From assembly GCA_014529385.2 (NCBI GenBank), contig CM043944.1, positions 60,337,268 through 60,401,267 of the forward strand: a stretch of DNA of 64,000 nt. Reading direction: 5' to 3'. Position 1 is the stretch's first letter. Each line of letters begins with the position of its first letter. The notes beneath the pieces were generated by a model. It worked only from the letters and a program-made list of their open reading frames with translations, was not told where the DNA came from and did not search any database. Of the stretch, positions 21,379-32,469 are shown piece after piece. A program made the position numbers and the translations under genes. Origin of the DNA: Adiantum capillus-veneris (Eukaryota; Streptophyta; Polypodiopsida; Polypodiales; Pteridaceae).

Positions 21379-24300
21379 TAATGATTGGAATCAACCAAAA
21401 AAGTTGAATTTGTCCACTACCGCGTGGTAGATTGCGAAATTCGTTCCTTGAAAGGCTAACTGGGAGAGATCAAATTGTGATCTTCAATGCCTATGGGGTG
21501 ATGTAGCAGTCACCCTCCGGGTCGTACCCCAAACAATATGTCCATAGACACTCCGTAGTGCTATAGAGAGAGCAAGAAATCCACACAAGTGAACTGCGTA
21601 GCTCTTGGGGACAGCCATGCTGTCTTAACTGATTGCTGCATCTATTCTTCCTTGTAGAGATCAGCTGCTGTGAGTGGAAGATTTATCAAAAACTCAACTT
21701 GAGTGTCACACTGAAAACATGTAGTGCAAAAATGACACTGTAAACATCTTGAATGACAAGACCCTTGCTTGTCCATTAACGTCGATGTGTACTTCCCTGG
21801 GTAGATTGATTCACTCTTGAAAACAATCACCCAAAGAATGCCAATAGTTGGGTCTTACCCTTGGCCTGACAATAGCTCTTAGCCCGTGTGGCTCATAGCC
21901 CTTGTGAAAACTAGTGTTCAATGGACGAACCGATGAAGAGTAATTTGAGTAGCATCTTAGCCACATGCTAGCTGAGAGTTAGAGCACCTTGGCTCAGACT
22001 GACTCACGAGAAAAACATGTATCAAAAGCTTCTTAGAAGATTTTCATTATTCCCTTAAAGAGAGATAACGAGAGAGAACAAGAAGAGCATGCTGGGATGC
22101 GGAACTTTCCTTGAACGACTATGACGTGTATAGTTGATTGCCATGTTCGTGTGCATCTTATGCCTAACGTGCATCGTATCCTATAAGCATGCAACAAGTT
22201 TCTGCTATGACTCTCTCATTGAGAGAGGTAACAGAAAAACACAACCACATCTTGATCTACCTGCCTTGCAGGGTCGTGATTGTATGAAAATGACTTAGCA
22301 TTGGCACATTGCCCGTGAAATAAGTCATAGATTTAGGTTCCTTTTAGTGTTGTTGGGTGTTGATAGCAACCAACTAGCAGGTTCAACAATCCATCACTTA
22401 GTATGTCCTTGATAGAGTTGCGAGTGTGATAGCGGAAGCATAATACATAATGTGGTGGAATTCATGCCACCTGCTTAGCATGCCTTGCATGCAAAAACGT
22501 AAGCCCTTGGCTACTATGATGGTCTCAAGCGTGGGAACCAAAACCATAAGTGCCTTGCACAGAAGAAACTGGTAGGTTCCCCAAACTTGTGTGCCAAAGC
22601 CCTTGATTCCAAATCAATGGCAGTATCTCGGCACAAGGGAGGAGCCGTGCTTCATGTAAAATTGCCAAAGCACTTTGCTTTGCACAATAACAGTAATTGC
22701 CAAGTAAAGTGTAAACATGGAAAAAAAAAAACTAGAAAAACTTGAACTTGGCTAACCTGGTAGGTGTTGCTACAACCTGTTGTCATGAAATTCCAAAGGA
22801 AAAGCTTGTGTAAAGGTGGCTCATAGCCAAATCTGCCGTGAGAGAGAGAGAGTTGTCGCATATGTATATTCGCCCTCTTGTATCACATACATCTCTCGTA
22901 TACGGAATGAAAGAATCTGCAAAAATTTTGCCAAATCCTTCCCAAGTTTGTATGCTCATAGCATATGCAAAACGTGGGGAGCTTCAATGCATGATGCATA
23001 AATATAAGCCTTGCTTCACGTAAGTTCATTAAATGGATGAGACAAGAATGTAACCTGAAAGCTCATAGCTAATAGATGCTCTTGGTGACACACATATGTC
23101 CGAGCAGAAAAAGATTGACCTTGTCAAAATTTCATAGGAAATTGGCCTTGCCAAATTTTGTTTCTGATTGAGAATCATAAGATTGCTCGACGGTGAGAGA
23201 GATATCAGCTACAGCTGAACTATCTAATGTCAGCGATTGTCCAATACTGCTTGATCAAAGCAACCTGTGCTTGACAAGTTGGCATTGTGAAAATTCATAT
23301 GGTGTTCAACATTGCATTCCGCTCCTAGCTGTGAATGTCAATGTCTGTTCCACGATGCTTCATGTACCCATATGGCCTGCTCTTGGTAAGAAGCAATGGC
23401 TTGGAAAAGAGTATGCATCCAATGCATGGAGCCGCGCTCCCAGAAATCTTGCTTTCCTCCGCCTCAAGATAGCACAACGAGGAGAGATCAAAAATTAACA
23501 ACCGACGTAAGACACAAATTGGTTTATTGGAGTGTCACTAAAGGGAGCCTTGCTCCTAGATTGTATCTGATGGTCGACAATTGCTTGAAATGATAATTAA
23601 CGGTCGTCCACAGGCCCTGCCTGAGTTGCCTTTGTATCAACAATCAACCTCCGACTTGCTGCTGGTGGCGAGGGATTGTGTACTCAAGCCACGCTGAATC
23701 ACATGACTCGACGTACTGTGTTGTCAAATTCTTGCATAATGCATGAGTTACCAAGCTTGTCGTATCCTTGCGTATGATCCCGTTGTTCAGCGCGTAACCT
23801 TGGCATGATGGAGCTCAAAGTGAGTTCGAAATTTAAGATAGAAATGGCCCTTGGCCTGGACCCGACCGAGCCTTGCTCGCTTTGTAGCCTTTCGAGCCTC
23901 TCAAAAAATTCTGTAGAAACTGTCGAGCATCGTGCTTCAACAGTACGGAAGGTGTGCAGCCGTACCCCGTCGACCTCACTCAAAACCCCACTTTGCTTGA
24001 AGGGATGTGTGCCCGGGGTGGGCATGCACCCTTAGTTAGGGTAGGGCAGAGTAACTAAATTTTAAAAAAAACAAACTCTGCTACCACCATGGCCGATTGC
24101 ATCGAAGAAGATGATGACAGAGCTCACGATGGGTACACCAACTGGCGCCAGTGCAAGCTTGTGACTTGGCTTATTTTCCACAGTGCTCCCAACGAGCTCC
24201 TCAGCAGCCGAATCAGCGTGGGTGTGACAGTTGGTCCTCCCCTCGTTAGGGACTGTGCCCACGGCCCGTTTCGACAGTCGACCCCTTCGGCCTTGCAGGG

Positions 24301-24508
24301 GAAGTTTCCTGCGGCATAACCCGGTCGGCCAAGCATATCTGTGTACTCGAAATCCCTTCCATGGCGTGTTGCTTGACAAGCTTAAGGGAGAAAACCCAGC
24401 CGAGCAGCCATGCCTCTTCCTTGCTTGATGAGAGAGAGAGACAAAGAGAGAGAGAGACGCTACCGCTTCATGCAACCTTCCCCCCTTTTCCATGGATCCT
24501 CCTCCCCT

Positions 24509-24522
24509 AGCTCTGATACCAA
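24509..24522 (-). promoter_or_regulatory. tRNA-iMet primer-binding site of element C
   Basis: On the minus strand the sequence directly after the LTR reads ttggtatcagagctag. It contains the 12-base site tggtatcagagc, complementary to the 3' end of plant initiator methionine tRNA. It fixes the element's orientation. Confidence 0.9.
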
Positions 24523-24686
24523 TGTAAGAACCCTAGGAGCTAGAGACTTGGATCCTCTACCCAACCGCCCATACTTATAGGCTCTTAGCCCTAGGATCCC
24601 CTGTCCACACTGCTAGCTGGCCCGTGGCCGGGGTCCGTGACCCCCCTTTAGGGTAGGGCCCTTCCTGTAGGACCCGTGTCATGACA
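24523..24686 (-). repeat. 5' LTR of element C (minus-strand sense)
   Basis: On the minus strand it runs from TGTCATGACACG at 24686 to TTCTTACA at 24523. It carries a TATA-like box (cctataagtatgg, minus) about two-thirds of the way in. The very short U3 of about 100 bases is notable. Confidence 0.9.
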
Positions 24687-24691
24687 GAGAT

Positions 24692-25450
24692 AGGGATGGT
24701 GCTAGAGCAATGCCATGAAGAGAGCAGACACCAGGGCAAAGATCAGGTTCTGTTTCGGCTACTTAGAGCAGGCTTTTGGTGGCCCTCCATTGTTTCAAGG
24801 ACGTGCATTACTGGTGCAAGACGTGCCACGAGTGTTGGACTATAGGTGAAAGACAACTGGTAGCGGAGTCACACGGCGCCATCATCGCACAAAGTGCTTT
24901 CGAGAAGTGGGGTCTCGATGCCATAGGACCTCTCCCAAAGTCTACAAGTGGTAAGAAGTACGTGGTGGTAGCCATTGACTACCTTACAAGGTGGGTCGAG
25001 GCCAAAGCAATGAAGGAAGTCAATGCTAGTGTGGTGGCTCAGTTTGTGTTTGATAATATATGTTTCCATTTTGGGGTTCCATGGGTGTTAATTTATGATA
25101 GGGGTTAGGGGTTTAGAAGCAAGCTCATGAGCGCATTAGTGGAAAAGTTAAAGATTCAGCATGGGTTTTCCGCGCTCTATCACCCCCAATGCAATGGTCT
25201 AGTCGAGACTGCTAATGGTCAAATCTTCAAGATGTTAACGAAGTATGTGTACAAGCAGGAAGCTGAGTGGGAAGCAGATCTAGAGAAGTGTCTGTGGGCA
25301 TATAGAACGTCCTATAAAGTGGCTACAAACTTCACTCCATTCGAGCTTGTCTATGGTAAGGAGGTTGTGTTGCCAGTGCATGCACAACTAGGTGCTTTAA
25401 AGGGTATGTGGCATGTCAATGCCACTCAACAAGGGGTTCTACAAGATTGA
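24692..25450 (+). pseudogene. Element B integrase zinc finger and core (third piece of B)
   Basis: Directly after the duplicated gagat the sequence reads GMVLEQCHEESRHQGKDQ. This continues the peptide LYKEEI left at 19305 and confirms that B is one element. A frameshift within the zinc finger (near 24790) leads to HYWCKTCHECW. The core contains EKWGLDAIGPLP (first Asp), VLIYDRG followed by a TAG (second Asp region, stop near 25106), and NGLVETANGQ (Glu). FTPFELVYGKEVVLPVHAQ ends the core. The key D-D-E residues are still visible, but the frame is broken. Confidence 0.85.
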
Positions 25451-25790
25451 ATAGCCAGCTTGGAGGCTTTGCAGATGGACAGAGAGGCAACGATAGACTA
25501 CTATGTGAAGCAGAGAGAGAAGCGGGTTGCCAAGTTCAATTAGAATCTACCGGACAAGAAGATAGAGGAAGGAGACCTGGTCATGAAGTACGAAAGCTAC
25601 TTGGATTTCACATTCCAGAAGAAGTTCAAGAAGAAGTGGACAGGTCCATATAAAGTGAAGACGGCCTTTTCGAATGGGACCTATCAACTGGTAAGAGTGA
25701 ATGGCAAGCTTCTCAGAACAGGGTAAATGGTGTGCGACTCAAACTATATTTCGAGAGGAATCTAGTGCCTGAAGTGCAGCAAATTATAGT
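25451..25790 (+). pseudogene. Element B integrase C-terminal domain
   Basis: In shifted frames it reads EGDLVMKYESYLDFTFQKK, KKWTGPYKVKTAFSNG and YQLVRVNGKLLR, matching the GPY/F module of element A (EGDLVLRYD, GPYIVKKAF). Stops and frameshifts are frequent. It is followed by purine-rich sequence (caaggggggtgggcaa) and then the LTR at 25979. Confidence 0.75.
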
Positions 25791-25978
25791 CAAGGGGGGT
25801 GGGCAACCCACCTAGAGCATACAGTGTGCGAGAAAAAGAAGATAAATCTTTGTACATAGCCTATACATACAGTTCTCGTTTTGTGAGCGCTTTTGATCAT
25901 CAGTTTGGTGTGCCAGTTTCAAAGTTCTGTATATATGCTTTTGGTCGAACATAAATTTTCGACGAGGGGGCTGGGCAA

Positions 25979-27790
25979 TGATGGTGCAGCCGAAGTGGTC
26001 AAAGCTAAGAGATGGTTTATGCCAGGCAAAGGGTGCAATCGCATACATTGCAGAAGGCTAGGGAAAATACCCAGGACCTTGGCAACCAAAGGGAGTCGGG
26101 AATGTATGCTTAAAGAGGTTTGCTAGGCCAAAAGTGCAGTAGGATAGTCCAGATGGGATGGTAGATGAAGATGTCAAGAATGCCAAGTCAAAGCTCTAGA
26201 ATGTAGTGTTCAGTGTGATCTCATAGCCGGTCTAGACGGCTCGTCAAACGGAGCCCCGGTGCTCAAGATATTGCAGTTTAAAGGTAAAGTGTGTGGCAGA
26301 TCCCCGACGGATAGGACAGTTGAAGACAGGTGGCCCAGGCAAGTGTGAATGGATACTTGTGTAGTGCTCGAGCTGTGGAGCATGCCTGTCTAGCTCTGGA
26401 TAGAAAGTTATGGCCGTTAGAAGATTTTCCGGGGGCCGAGTTTGAGCCCACTTGCCCGCCTTGGCGAATGTGCAATTTGGCGTTTCCTAGGCCTCAACAA
26501 AGTCCAAGCAGAAAGGACGTGCTGTGTGGAGTCAGCAAGCAGTCACGGCTCGTGATTTTGAGGCTTGAGCATCTAGTTACAGTGTGGACAAAAAATGGAG
26601 CATTTGGCGGTCGAGTACTTGCAGATGCATTTCCCGTTTTTTGGCGGCCTCGGACGGCGAACTTAGAGAAGTCAAAGTGCGGGCAGGTTTGCATGGTACT
26701 GGACCGACACGATAAAGTTTCGGCATGGCTTAGCGGCACGGAGTTCCGACCAAGGAGCAGATTGTTAGATCAGAGGGAAGGAAGGCACAAAAGTTTTTTT
26801 TAAAAGATTAAATGGAAGGTGCTTTTGAGACCTTGGAGGTTCTTGGAGAGGGCTCACGGGCCGCCACGTGGCCCAGTTAAACCCACATGCGCAAAGAGGT
26901 CATAGGGGCTCGCACTATTTGGCCTTGGCCGTATGCCCTCTATAGAGAATAAAGGCGAGTGTGAGGAGCTCCCTTCTCATGGGCTATGGCGCGAGCGCCA
27001 CTGGTGCTGCGCGACCGGGTGGGATGGTGATTTGCGATAGTTTTGGTTGGACAGGGCGGCGCTGTGGCGCGCCCATGCGTGAGCATTGGTGGAGCCGCTG
27101 AATGTTCACGGCAGGTAACATGGCAGTCCCACACAAGGGCGCATGCCCGCGGCCCTTGGGGCCCCCAGTTTTTTAAAAGGAAATGCCCCCCCCCCCCCTT
27201 CCCCCATTAGCGACATCGCTAATGCTTGAGGGGAAGGGGTAGGGGATAGTTCCCACATAGGAAGAGGGAGAGAGAATCCGATCAGAGCAGCCAGGTGAAC
27301 TGAGCAAAGACCAAAGGACCAGTTGAGGCCGGACAAACCAAGGCAGAGGGCAAAGGCCAGGACCAAAGAGAGGCAAACAGGAGGTTAAGCATAGAGAGAA
27401 GAAGAGTCAAGTCAAGCATGTGGAGCAGTGCAAGGTTGAGTCCACAAAGGTCTCGTGTTGTTGTTTCCCCTTCCCCCTTCTCTTTCTCCTGCTTTCATGG
27501 TTCTCCTCGGTGCCTGTTGTGTGGAAGTGTGTGCCCCCCCAGACCGATAGTATTTTGAGTGAGAGAGTGAGATTGAGTGGCTGTGTGCGTGTGTAAGGGT
27601 GGACACAGGCAGTGGTAATAGGTGTATTTTGTGTGGTGGTTTGTTGAGTGTGTGAACAGTGGCAATTGAGCAGGCGGTGGTCTGCTAGTGTAAAGTGTTT
27701 CTTTGAAGGTGTTTTCTGAGAGGATAGGGGTGCTGTGAATATCCTGAGCTATACAGAGTCCCTTTAGTTTGTGTTGGGCATGTTCCCCCA
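25979..27790 (+). repeat. Probable 3' LTR of element B
   Basis: A polypurine tract (gacgagggggctgggcaa, 25961-25978) precedes TGATGGTGCAGCC. This parallels the A arrangement (gggggagggctaa then TGATAGCC). A TATA-like box (ctatagagaataaa) lies near 26940, and a poly-C run at about 27187-27200. The right border is not fixed because no 5' LTR of B survives here for comparison; it probably lies between 27600 and 27800. A 157-codon frame at 26330-26803 has no recognisable domain and is probably chance. Confidence 0.55.
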
Positions 27791-27903
27791 TTCCTCCTCT
27801 CCAACGTAACTATTAAACCTAAAGAGAAATGAAAAAACACTTATAGAATTGGCCTCAAATGATGCCCACCCGCCGCTCCCCAAGTGGTGAGAGCTCCCTG
27901 CCT

Positions 27904-28701
27904 CTACTTGCGCTTTGGCTGCCTTCTTTTGTTGCTTCCACTTGTCAGGATTCTTGCGTGCTGCTCGCGTCGCATTCTTCCAATCATGCGCTCATCCCGA
28001 CTTGACACAGGAAACTCATCATGTAGCATGTTGATGACTCTGTCTCTTAATTCACTTGGCACTTCACTCCAGGTGTTTAGTATATAGTGTCTAAACACCT
28101 GAGAGCAAAGACCTCGCATGCGTGAGATCACCTTCTTGCCTTCGTCATCCAAGATCATGTCGCCGCTGATGTCGATCGAGTACGGTAAGCCCTCTCGCCT
28201 GTGCGGCATGAACCTGGGTGTCTTGCCAAGGGTCTCTAGTAGCGTCTCGATGGGGGTACAGACGTCAGGTGTCTCCACTGGAGTCTGTGCCCCAAATCGA
28301 GGAGTGTCGACTAGGGTGGCTCTCGGAGGAGTAGCTAGTGGTGTGTAGCCAGGAACGGCCAATAGCCGCACAAAACCTGGCATAGATGGCAATGTCGTGG
28401 CTGGTGTGGGGGAGGGCAAAGAAGGGGAAGGTAAGGAGCCCCATCAAACACGAGGTGGTATCGAAGCATCAGCGACGGCATCCCCATAACAACCACCATC
28501 GCCACAACTAGAGCGTCGGTGCCTAGACAAGTGTGAAGATCATCTTATCGACACCGAAGCTTTGGAGCACGTTGAATGCTCTAAAACAAAAGGAGATGGT
28601 GAAGGAGTGGAACGACCTGATGGTGCTCCAGAGTGATGACGGTCCTTGTACCACCTTCTTTGCTGGGGTGACAAAGAAGAAAGATACTCATCATCGTCCA
28701 T
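27904..28701 (-). pseudogene. CACTA second ORF, Transposase_24 / TnpA-like
   Basis: One frame runs from ATG at 28701 (MDDDEYLSSLSPQQRRW) to about 27904, interrupted by stops at 28540 and near 28445, possibly part of an intron. The Pro/Thr/Ser-rich N-terminal half is followed by a conserved block with KVISRMRGLCSQVF, NTWSEVPSELRDRVINML and DEFPV, ending in a basic tail (KRRQPKRK). The block matches the N-terminal signature of plant Transposase_24 / En-Spm ORF2 proteins. These bind subterminal repeats or support transposition in the nucleus. It is probably inactive. Confidence 0.65.
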
Positions 28702-28876
28702 ACTTGCATTTAACCCACAAACATTTAATCTTATTATTGAATGGAGAAGAAAACATGGAAAAATTATAATATGTACTATAGATAATAGGGAGAGGGATTC
28801 CTGTGTAGAGAGATTCCTATGAAGTTCTTCTGAATTTGTCTCCCGTGTGCATTCTACATATCTTGTAAAAGGATGA

Positions 28877-29050
28877 AACTCGTAGTGCAATGGAGACTGA
28901 GGCTGCAATCGTGAAGGAGGCAATCCGTCTCTATTCATAGATGATGCTCGTCCCTCCACTAGATCTAGTGGAGGGACGAGCAACATCTATGAGCAGAGAT
29001 GGATCACCTCCTTCGTGATTGCACCCTTAGTCTCCATCGGACTCGGAACA
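28877..29050. repeat. Foldback palindrome without spacer
   Basis: The two arms, 28877-28963 and 28964-29050, are inverted copies of about 87 bases with about 86 percent identity, meeting at agatct. The inner 19 bases of each arm are perfectly complementary. Most differences between the arms are C/T or G/A transitions. It lies upstream of the second CACTA ORF. Transcription from either strand would give a long hairpin RNA. Confidence 0.85.
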
Positions 29051-29645
29051 CAGTGTTGCGTCGGCATATCAGACTTTCACTACACACTGAGGAGTGTCCC
29101 TACTTGTGAGAACATACCTGGAGCATACCTGGAGTGGTAGCAATGACAATTAAACACAATTTAAATTTCTCAAGTATAGCATATAGAAAGGAATGGACAA
29201 AAAGCCACATGAATACAATATATATTATAAAACGGAGATAAATTATTGAAATACAATGTTTATGTCTTTAAGAGGTCTCTCTCTCATCCTTGCATAGCTC
29301 AGCATAACTCCCTATGTCTATATAGAGCTCTCCCTTTAGGCAAATGTTCGTCTTTTCATTTTGTAGATCCTCAGCATGCACCCCATAGAGAGTAGCAACT
29401 TGATGCTTGTCTAGCACCACCTCTGCGGCTTCTTAATGAGCATATTCTTCGATCTCCTCCATTTAATCCGCTGTGATTGGCACATGGTAGCCCTCATACA
29501 TCCATGCACTACGAGGGGCTACCTCTATGAGGTACCACCAATTTGATGTAGACTTTGTAGGAAGAAAAATCACCTTCCAAAGCCACATAACTTATATGAG
29601 AGCTTCCAAGCACATAACTTCTAAAATTGGATGTTAACTACAGAG

Positions 29646-29960
29646 TTACTTGTCCACAATGTCTCTTAGGTCGGTCCATTTTTTAGTTGAATCCATCTCA
29701 AGGAAACCAGACTCTCCTCTGCGCACAGTAGTGTTGCGACCCTCCATGTTTATCTTGAAACATTGCACGTCGAACAAGTCAACAAAAAATCCTCTATAAT
29801 CGATCCTCAAAATCTCTTGTAGCATGCCAAGGTAAGTGAGTTGCACCACCACAGGATCTGCATCAGAGGACCGTCGTTGACTAGACTATTCAAATTTTGC
29901 CATGATTCCACAATCTTGAGTAAAATGCTTTTTGTCAATCCGTTTCACCCTAAAATGTCG
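29646..29960 (-). pseudogene. DUF4216-like segment of the CACTA element
   Basis: On the minus strand the frames read FTQDCGIMAKFE, then VVVQLTYLGMLQEILRIDY and FFVDLFDVQCFKINMEG. This matches the plant CACTA-associated DUF4216 pattern (TQDSGV, YYGVL.EI.EL.Y, V.LF.C.W). It lies between tnp2 and the Transposase_24 ORF as in complete elements. A stop and a frame change are present, and the function of the domain is not known. Confidence 0.6.
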
Positions 29961-30023
29961 ACCTTTACACCATGTTGTTGTGTATGATTTATACTACAAC
30001 CAACAAAGATTATGAGTGGTTGT

Positions 30024-30320
30024 TCAAACACCTAGAAAGTCGCTAGTCATACATTGCAAACTTACCTTGGTCGTGCAACCGCGAGAGTACTCCCACTCCT
30101 CCTCAGTCACTTCTTCACCACACTCTTGTGCGCTTTTCAATTGGTTGTGCAACCATCTAAGCTCATGAATGTTGGTAGGCTTTCCAGACCCTTCGGATAA
30201 TGCATCGATGGTCGTCTTCCTCATCTCCACTCGATTCGGGTCCTTTGTCGCTCTTGCTTTGCATCCTCGTATTGTGAAATCCAATTTTGCATCACTGGAT
30301 TGTGAAGCATGCAAAATCAT
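30024..30320 (-). pseudogene. Unassigned CACTA-internal ORF remnant
   Basis: A 98-codon frame with NIHELRWLHNQLKSAQ and EEVTEEEWEYSRGC lies between the tnp2 and DUF4216 pieces. No defined domain is recognised. Its place suggests the region that normally links tnp2 to DUF4216, where DUF4218 is often found, but I see no DUF4218 motif. Confidence 0.35.
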
Positions 30321-30515
30321 TTGATTTTAGCCTCTAGATCTTCCGTCATCTTCTTCTCAACACCGAGATTGCACATGACAATCCTAGATATGCACTCATC
30401 ATCTAGATTTCACCATAGCGTGTCCTGAGCTTTATCAAATCCGTTTATCAAATCCGTCTAGCTCTGTATCCACTTGTTTGAAGCCCTCCATGTATACACA
30501 TGACAATAGATAATC

Positions 30516-31753
30516 TTAAGAAAAACCAAGATTTACAGTGTTGGAGTTTGAGTGTAAATCACTAGGGAATTCTGTTAGTCCGAGATAGTCATGCATGGTC
30601 CACATTAGAATGCCTCTGATCAAAGCATTACATCGACCTGTGTATCCGCTCATATCCACCACTTCTATGCCAATCCACAATTGTTGTAGCTCTTCCAATA
30701 TTGGATGAAGATACACATCCATATTCTTCATTTTATACCACCCTGACACAATCAAGCTTAGCCACAGGTGCCCCTTCTTGGTAGTCAACCACGAGAGAAT
30801 ATTGTAGTTGACGATGACAACGGGCCATACACTGTAAGATGTTGATCTCTAACCAAATTGATTTACGCCATCCATAGCCAAGCCTATGTGCAAATTTTGA
30901 GCTTCCTTGGAAAAAGCCAGCCATGTATCGTCTATATGTTTCGAGGCTGCACAATCTGCAGGAATCCGTAACACACCATTCAAAGATCTATTCTCCTCAT
31001 GCCATGATGCTAGGGCGACCATGGACTTACATTCAAAGAAATGCTTGATGCAAGGAAGCAGAGGAAAATGTCACAAAATCTTTTGTAGAAATTTTTGTTC
31101 CACGGAGATCTACTTGATATCTCTCGGAATCACATTTCGGACACTTCTCCATGTCTATGTATTTCCCTCTGAAAAGAATGCAGTTGTTAGGACAAGCATG
31201 AATCAAATTGTAATCCATCCCCAAGTTTTGCAAGATCTTTCTTGCTTCCTCTCTAGAATCTGGCATCACATTGTCAGCTGGCAGTATGTGCTCTTTGAGA
31301 AATCTACACAGCAAAAAAAATGCGATACACTTGTGTAAGTAATCTATCAAATCATTATACATCTAGAGTTTTTTATTGAAGTAAATACATTGTAATAGAT
31401 CACGTGAAAAATGTTGTGACGCTAGTGTCACTCCATCCAAACTTTGCATGCATGTTGAGAAGAACCAGGAGCGCCTTCAATCTAGACATATGTGCTCCAT
31501 CATACAATAGCATATCGGCTTCACTTTTCATATCATCATAGATAAGCGTTTCTGAATCCATGATCGTCTCAATCATTTCATCGATCTCAAGCTCAAACAT
31601 TGCCTCGTTGGGAATATGGTCTGCATGATCATCCTTTGAGCTGTCAGAGGCTACATCTTGTGGGCTCACGTATGCTGCTTGACCAAAGCGCCTGCAAACA
31701 CCTCTATTGGATTGCAAGATTGCTACATGTTGGCCAGTGTCAAAGTTCGACAA
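30516..31753 (-). pseudogene. tnp2-type CACTA transposase with one intron
   Basis: Reading starts at ATG 31753. The N-terminus contains MLLYDGAHMSRLKALLVLL and MHAKFGWSDTSVTTFF. A canonical GT-AG intron of 100 bases (31403 to 31304) separates this from FLKEHILPADNVMPDS, LGMDYNLIHACPNNCILF and the CPKCDSERY zinc-like motif. After a frameshift near 31050 come MVALASWHEENRSLNGVL, RIPADCAASKHIDDTW, AMDGVNQFG, then a TAG, WPVVIVNYNILSW, MDVYLHPILEELQQLW and LMWTMHDYLGL. All are tnp2-family (Transposase_21) blocks in the correct order. The stop, the frameshift and the missing C-terminus make it a pseudogene. It would cut and paste the element in the nucleus. Confidence 0.85.
31304..31403 (-). other. 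Intron of the tnp2 pseudogene
   Basis: On the minus strand the exon ends ...acatttttcac, the intron begins gtgatctattac and ends ttttttgctgtgtag, and the next exon begins atttctcaaagag. Splicing joins VTTFF to TFLKEHILPA in frame, as in other plant tnp2 proteins. The 100-base length and T-rich 3' end are normal for plants. Confidence 0.75.
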
Positions 31754-32001
31754 GCTATAATTGGCAACAAAAGTTGATCTATAATAGATAATTCAAACTC
31801 GCAAAATTCATGAACGTGCTGCAAAGAAACATGTCTTGTCCATCACGCAACATGCTTGCATTGACTACAAGGACATAAGATCCTTGTTGAGAGATAGGTG
31901 TTTCGGTCGGACGGCCCCACATCCTCATTACTACTCATAATGAATGTAAAAACCTTATAGCATGGACATAAATTTAATCTTCTATTGGAATCCTCCGTCT
32001 T

Positions 32002-32004
<3 letters not shown>

Positions 32005-32077
<73 letters not shown>
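32005..32077 (+). repeat. (CT)n microsatellite
   Basis: About 36 uninterrupted CT units in the 5' leader region of the CACTA element, upstream of tnp2 in minus-strand sense. Confidence 0.97.
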
Positions 32078-32080
<3 letters not shown>

Positions 32081-32114
32081 TTCACACTGTAAACTACCTC
32101 ACATTCTCTAGTCA

Positions 32115-32164
32115 TGTCTGATCCCCGCACACCTCGGTCTAGAGGTGCACGGAGATCAGAACCA
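32115..32164. repeat. Short imperfect inverted repeat in the CACTA leader
   Basis: The arm tctgatccccgcacacctc pairs with gaggtgcacggagatcaga across the loop ggtcta, giving a 19-bp stem with about three mismatches. The role is unknown. Confidence 0.6.
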
Positions 32165-32469
32165 CCGGGTTATAATCTTGTCTTTATTGGTCAATGCCTA
32201 TATTTGTGGGTACGAGAAATCTACACACCCACGTCTACATGATAGTGCATGTAGTGGACAAAACCCCTTTGCCTCCTCTCTAGTTGTAGCAGTTCACAGC
32301 ATCTTAACATCTCTTCACAATAGATCCTTGTTCTAGGGATTACTTCGCACATTACATGTTGGCCTCCAATCTGAGTATCATGCCGTTGAAAGCTTTCCAA
32401 CTTAAGGTCGCATCCGTAGAGAGGAAGAGAGGGATCACCGTTCGCCTAACTCTAATTTTTTTTCGTAAT

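Larger units (their letters stand above)
19306..24686 (-). mobile_element. Element C: decayed or non-autonomous LTR element with 164-bp LTRs
   Basis: The 164-bp direct repeats at 19306-19469 and 24523-24686 differ at about seven positions. Both flanks carry the perfect 5-bp duplication gagat (19301-19305 and 24687-24691). The tRNA-iMet primer-binding site is on the minus strand next to the right LTR, and a polypurine tract (ccaaaggggggagtaa, minus) is next to the left LTR, so the element reads right to left. The 5-kb interior has no long frame and no gag, RT or integrase motif I can defend. It includes an 88-bp tandem duplication at 21203-21378. It is a dead gypsy or copia derivative, or a non-autonomous TRIM/LARD-like element. 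Confidence 0.85.

Noticed and set aside
24062-24493. 143-codon minus-strand frame in element C
   Set aside because: It lies where gag might start, but it is Ser/Arg-rich, without any gag motif, and includes CT-rich sequence. I do not call it a gene.
26330-26803. 157-codon frame in the probable B LTR
   Set aside because: No domain, and no partner LTR to show conservation; most likely chance in GC-richer sequence.
27838-27860. cacttatagaattgg as the left CACTA terminus
   Set aside because: Only the first four to five bases match the right terminus (CACTATGAGAGG); no subterminal repeats lie nearby.
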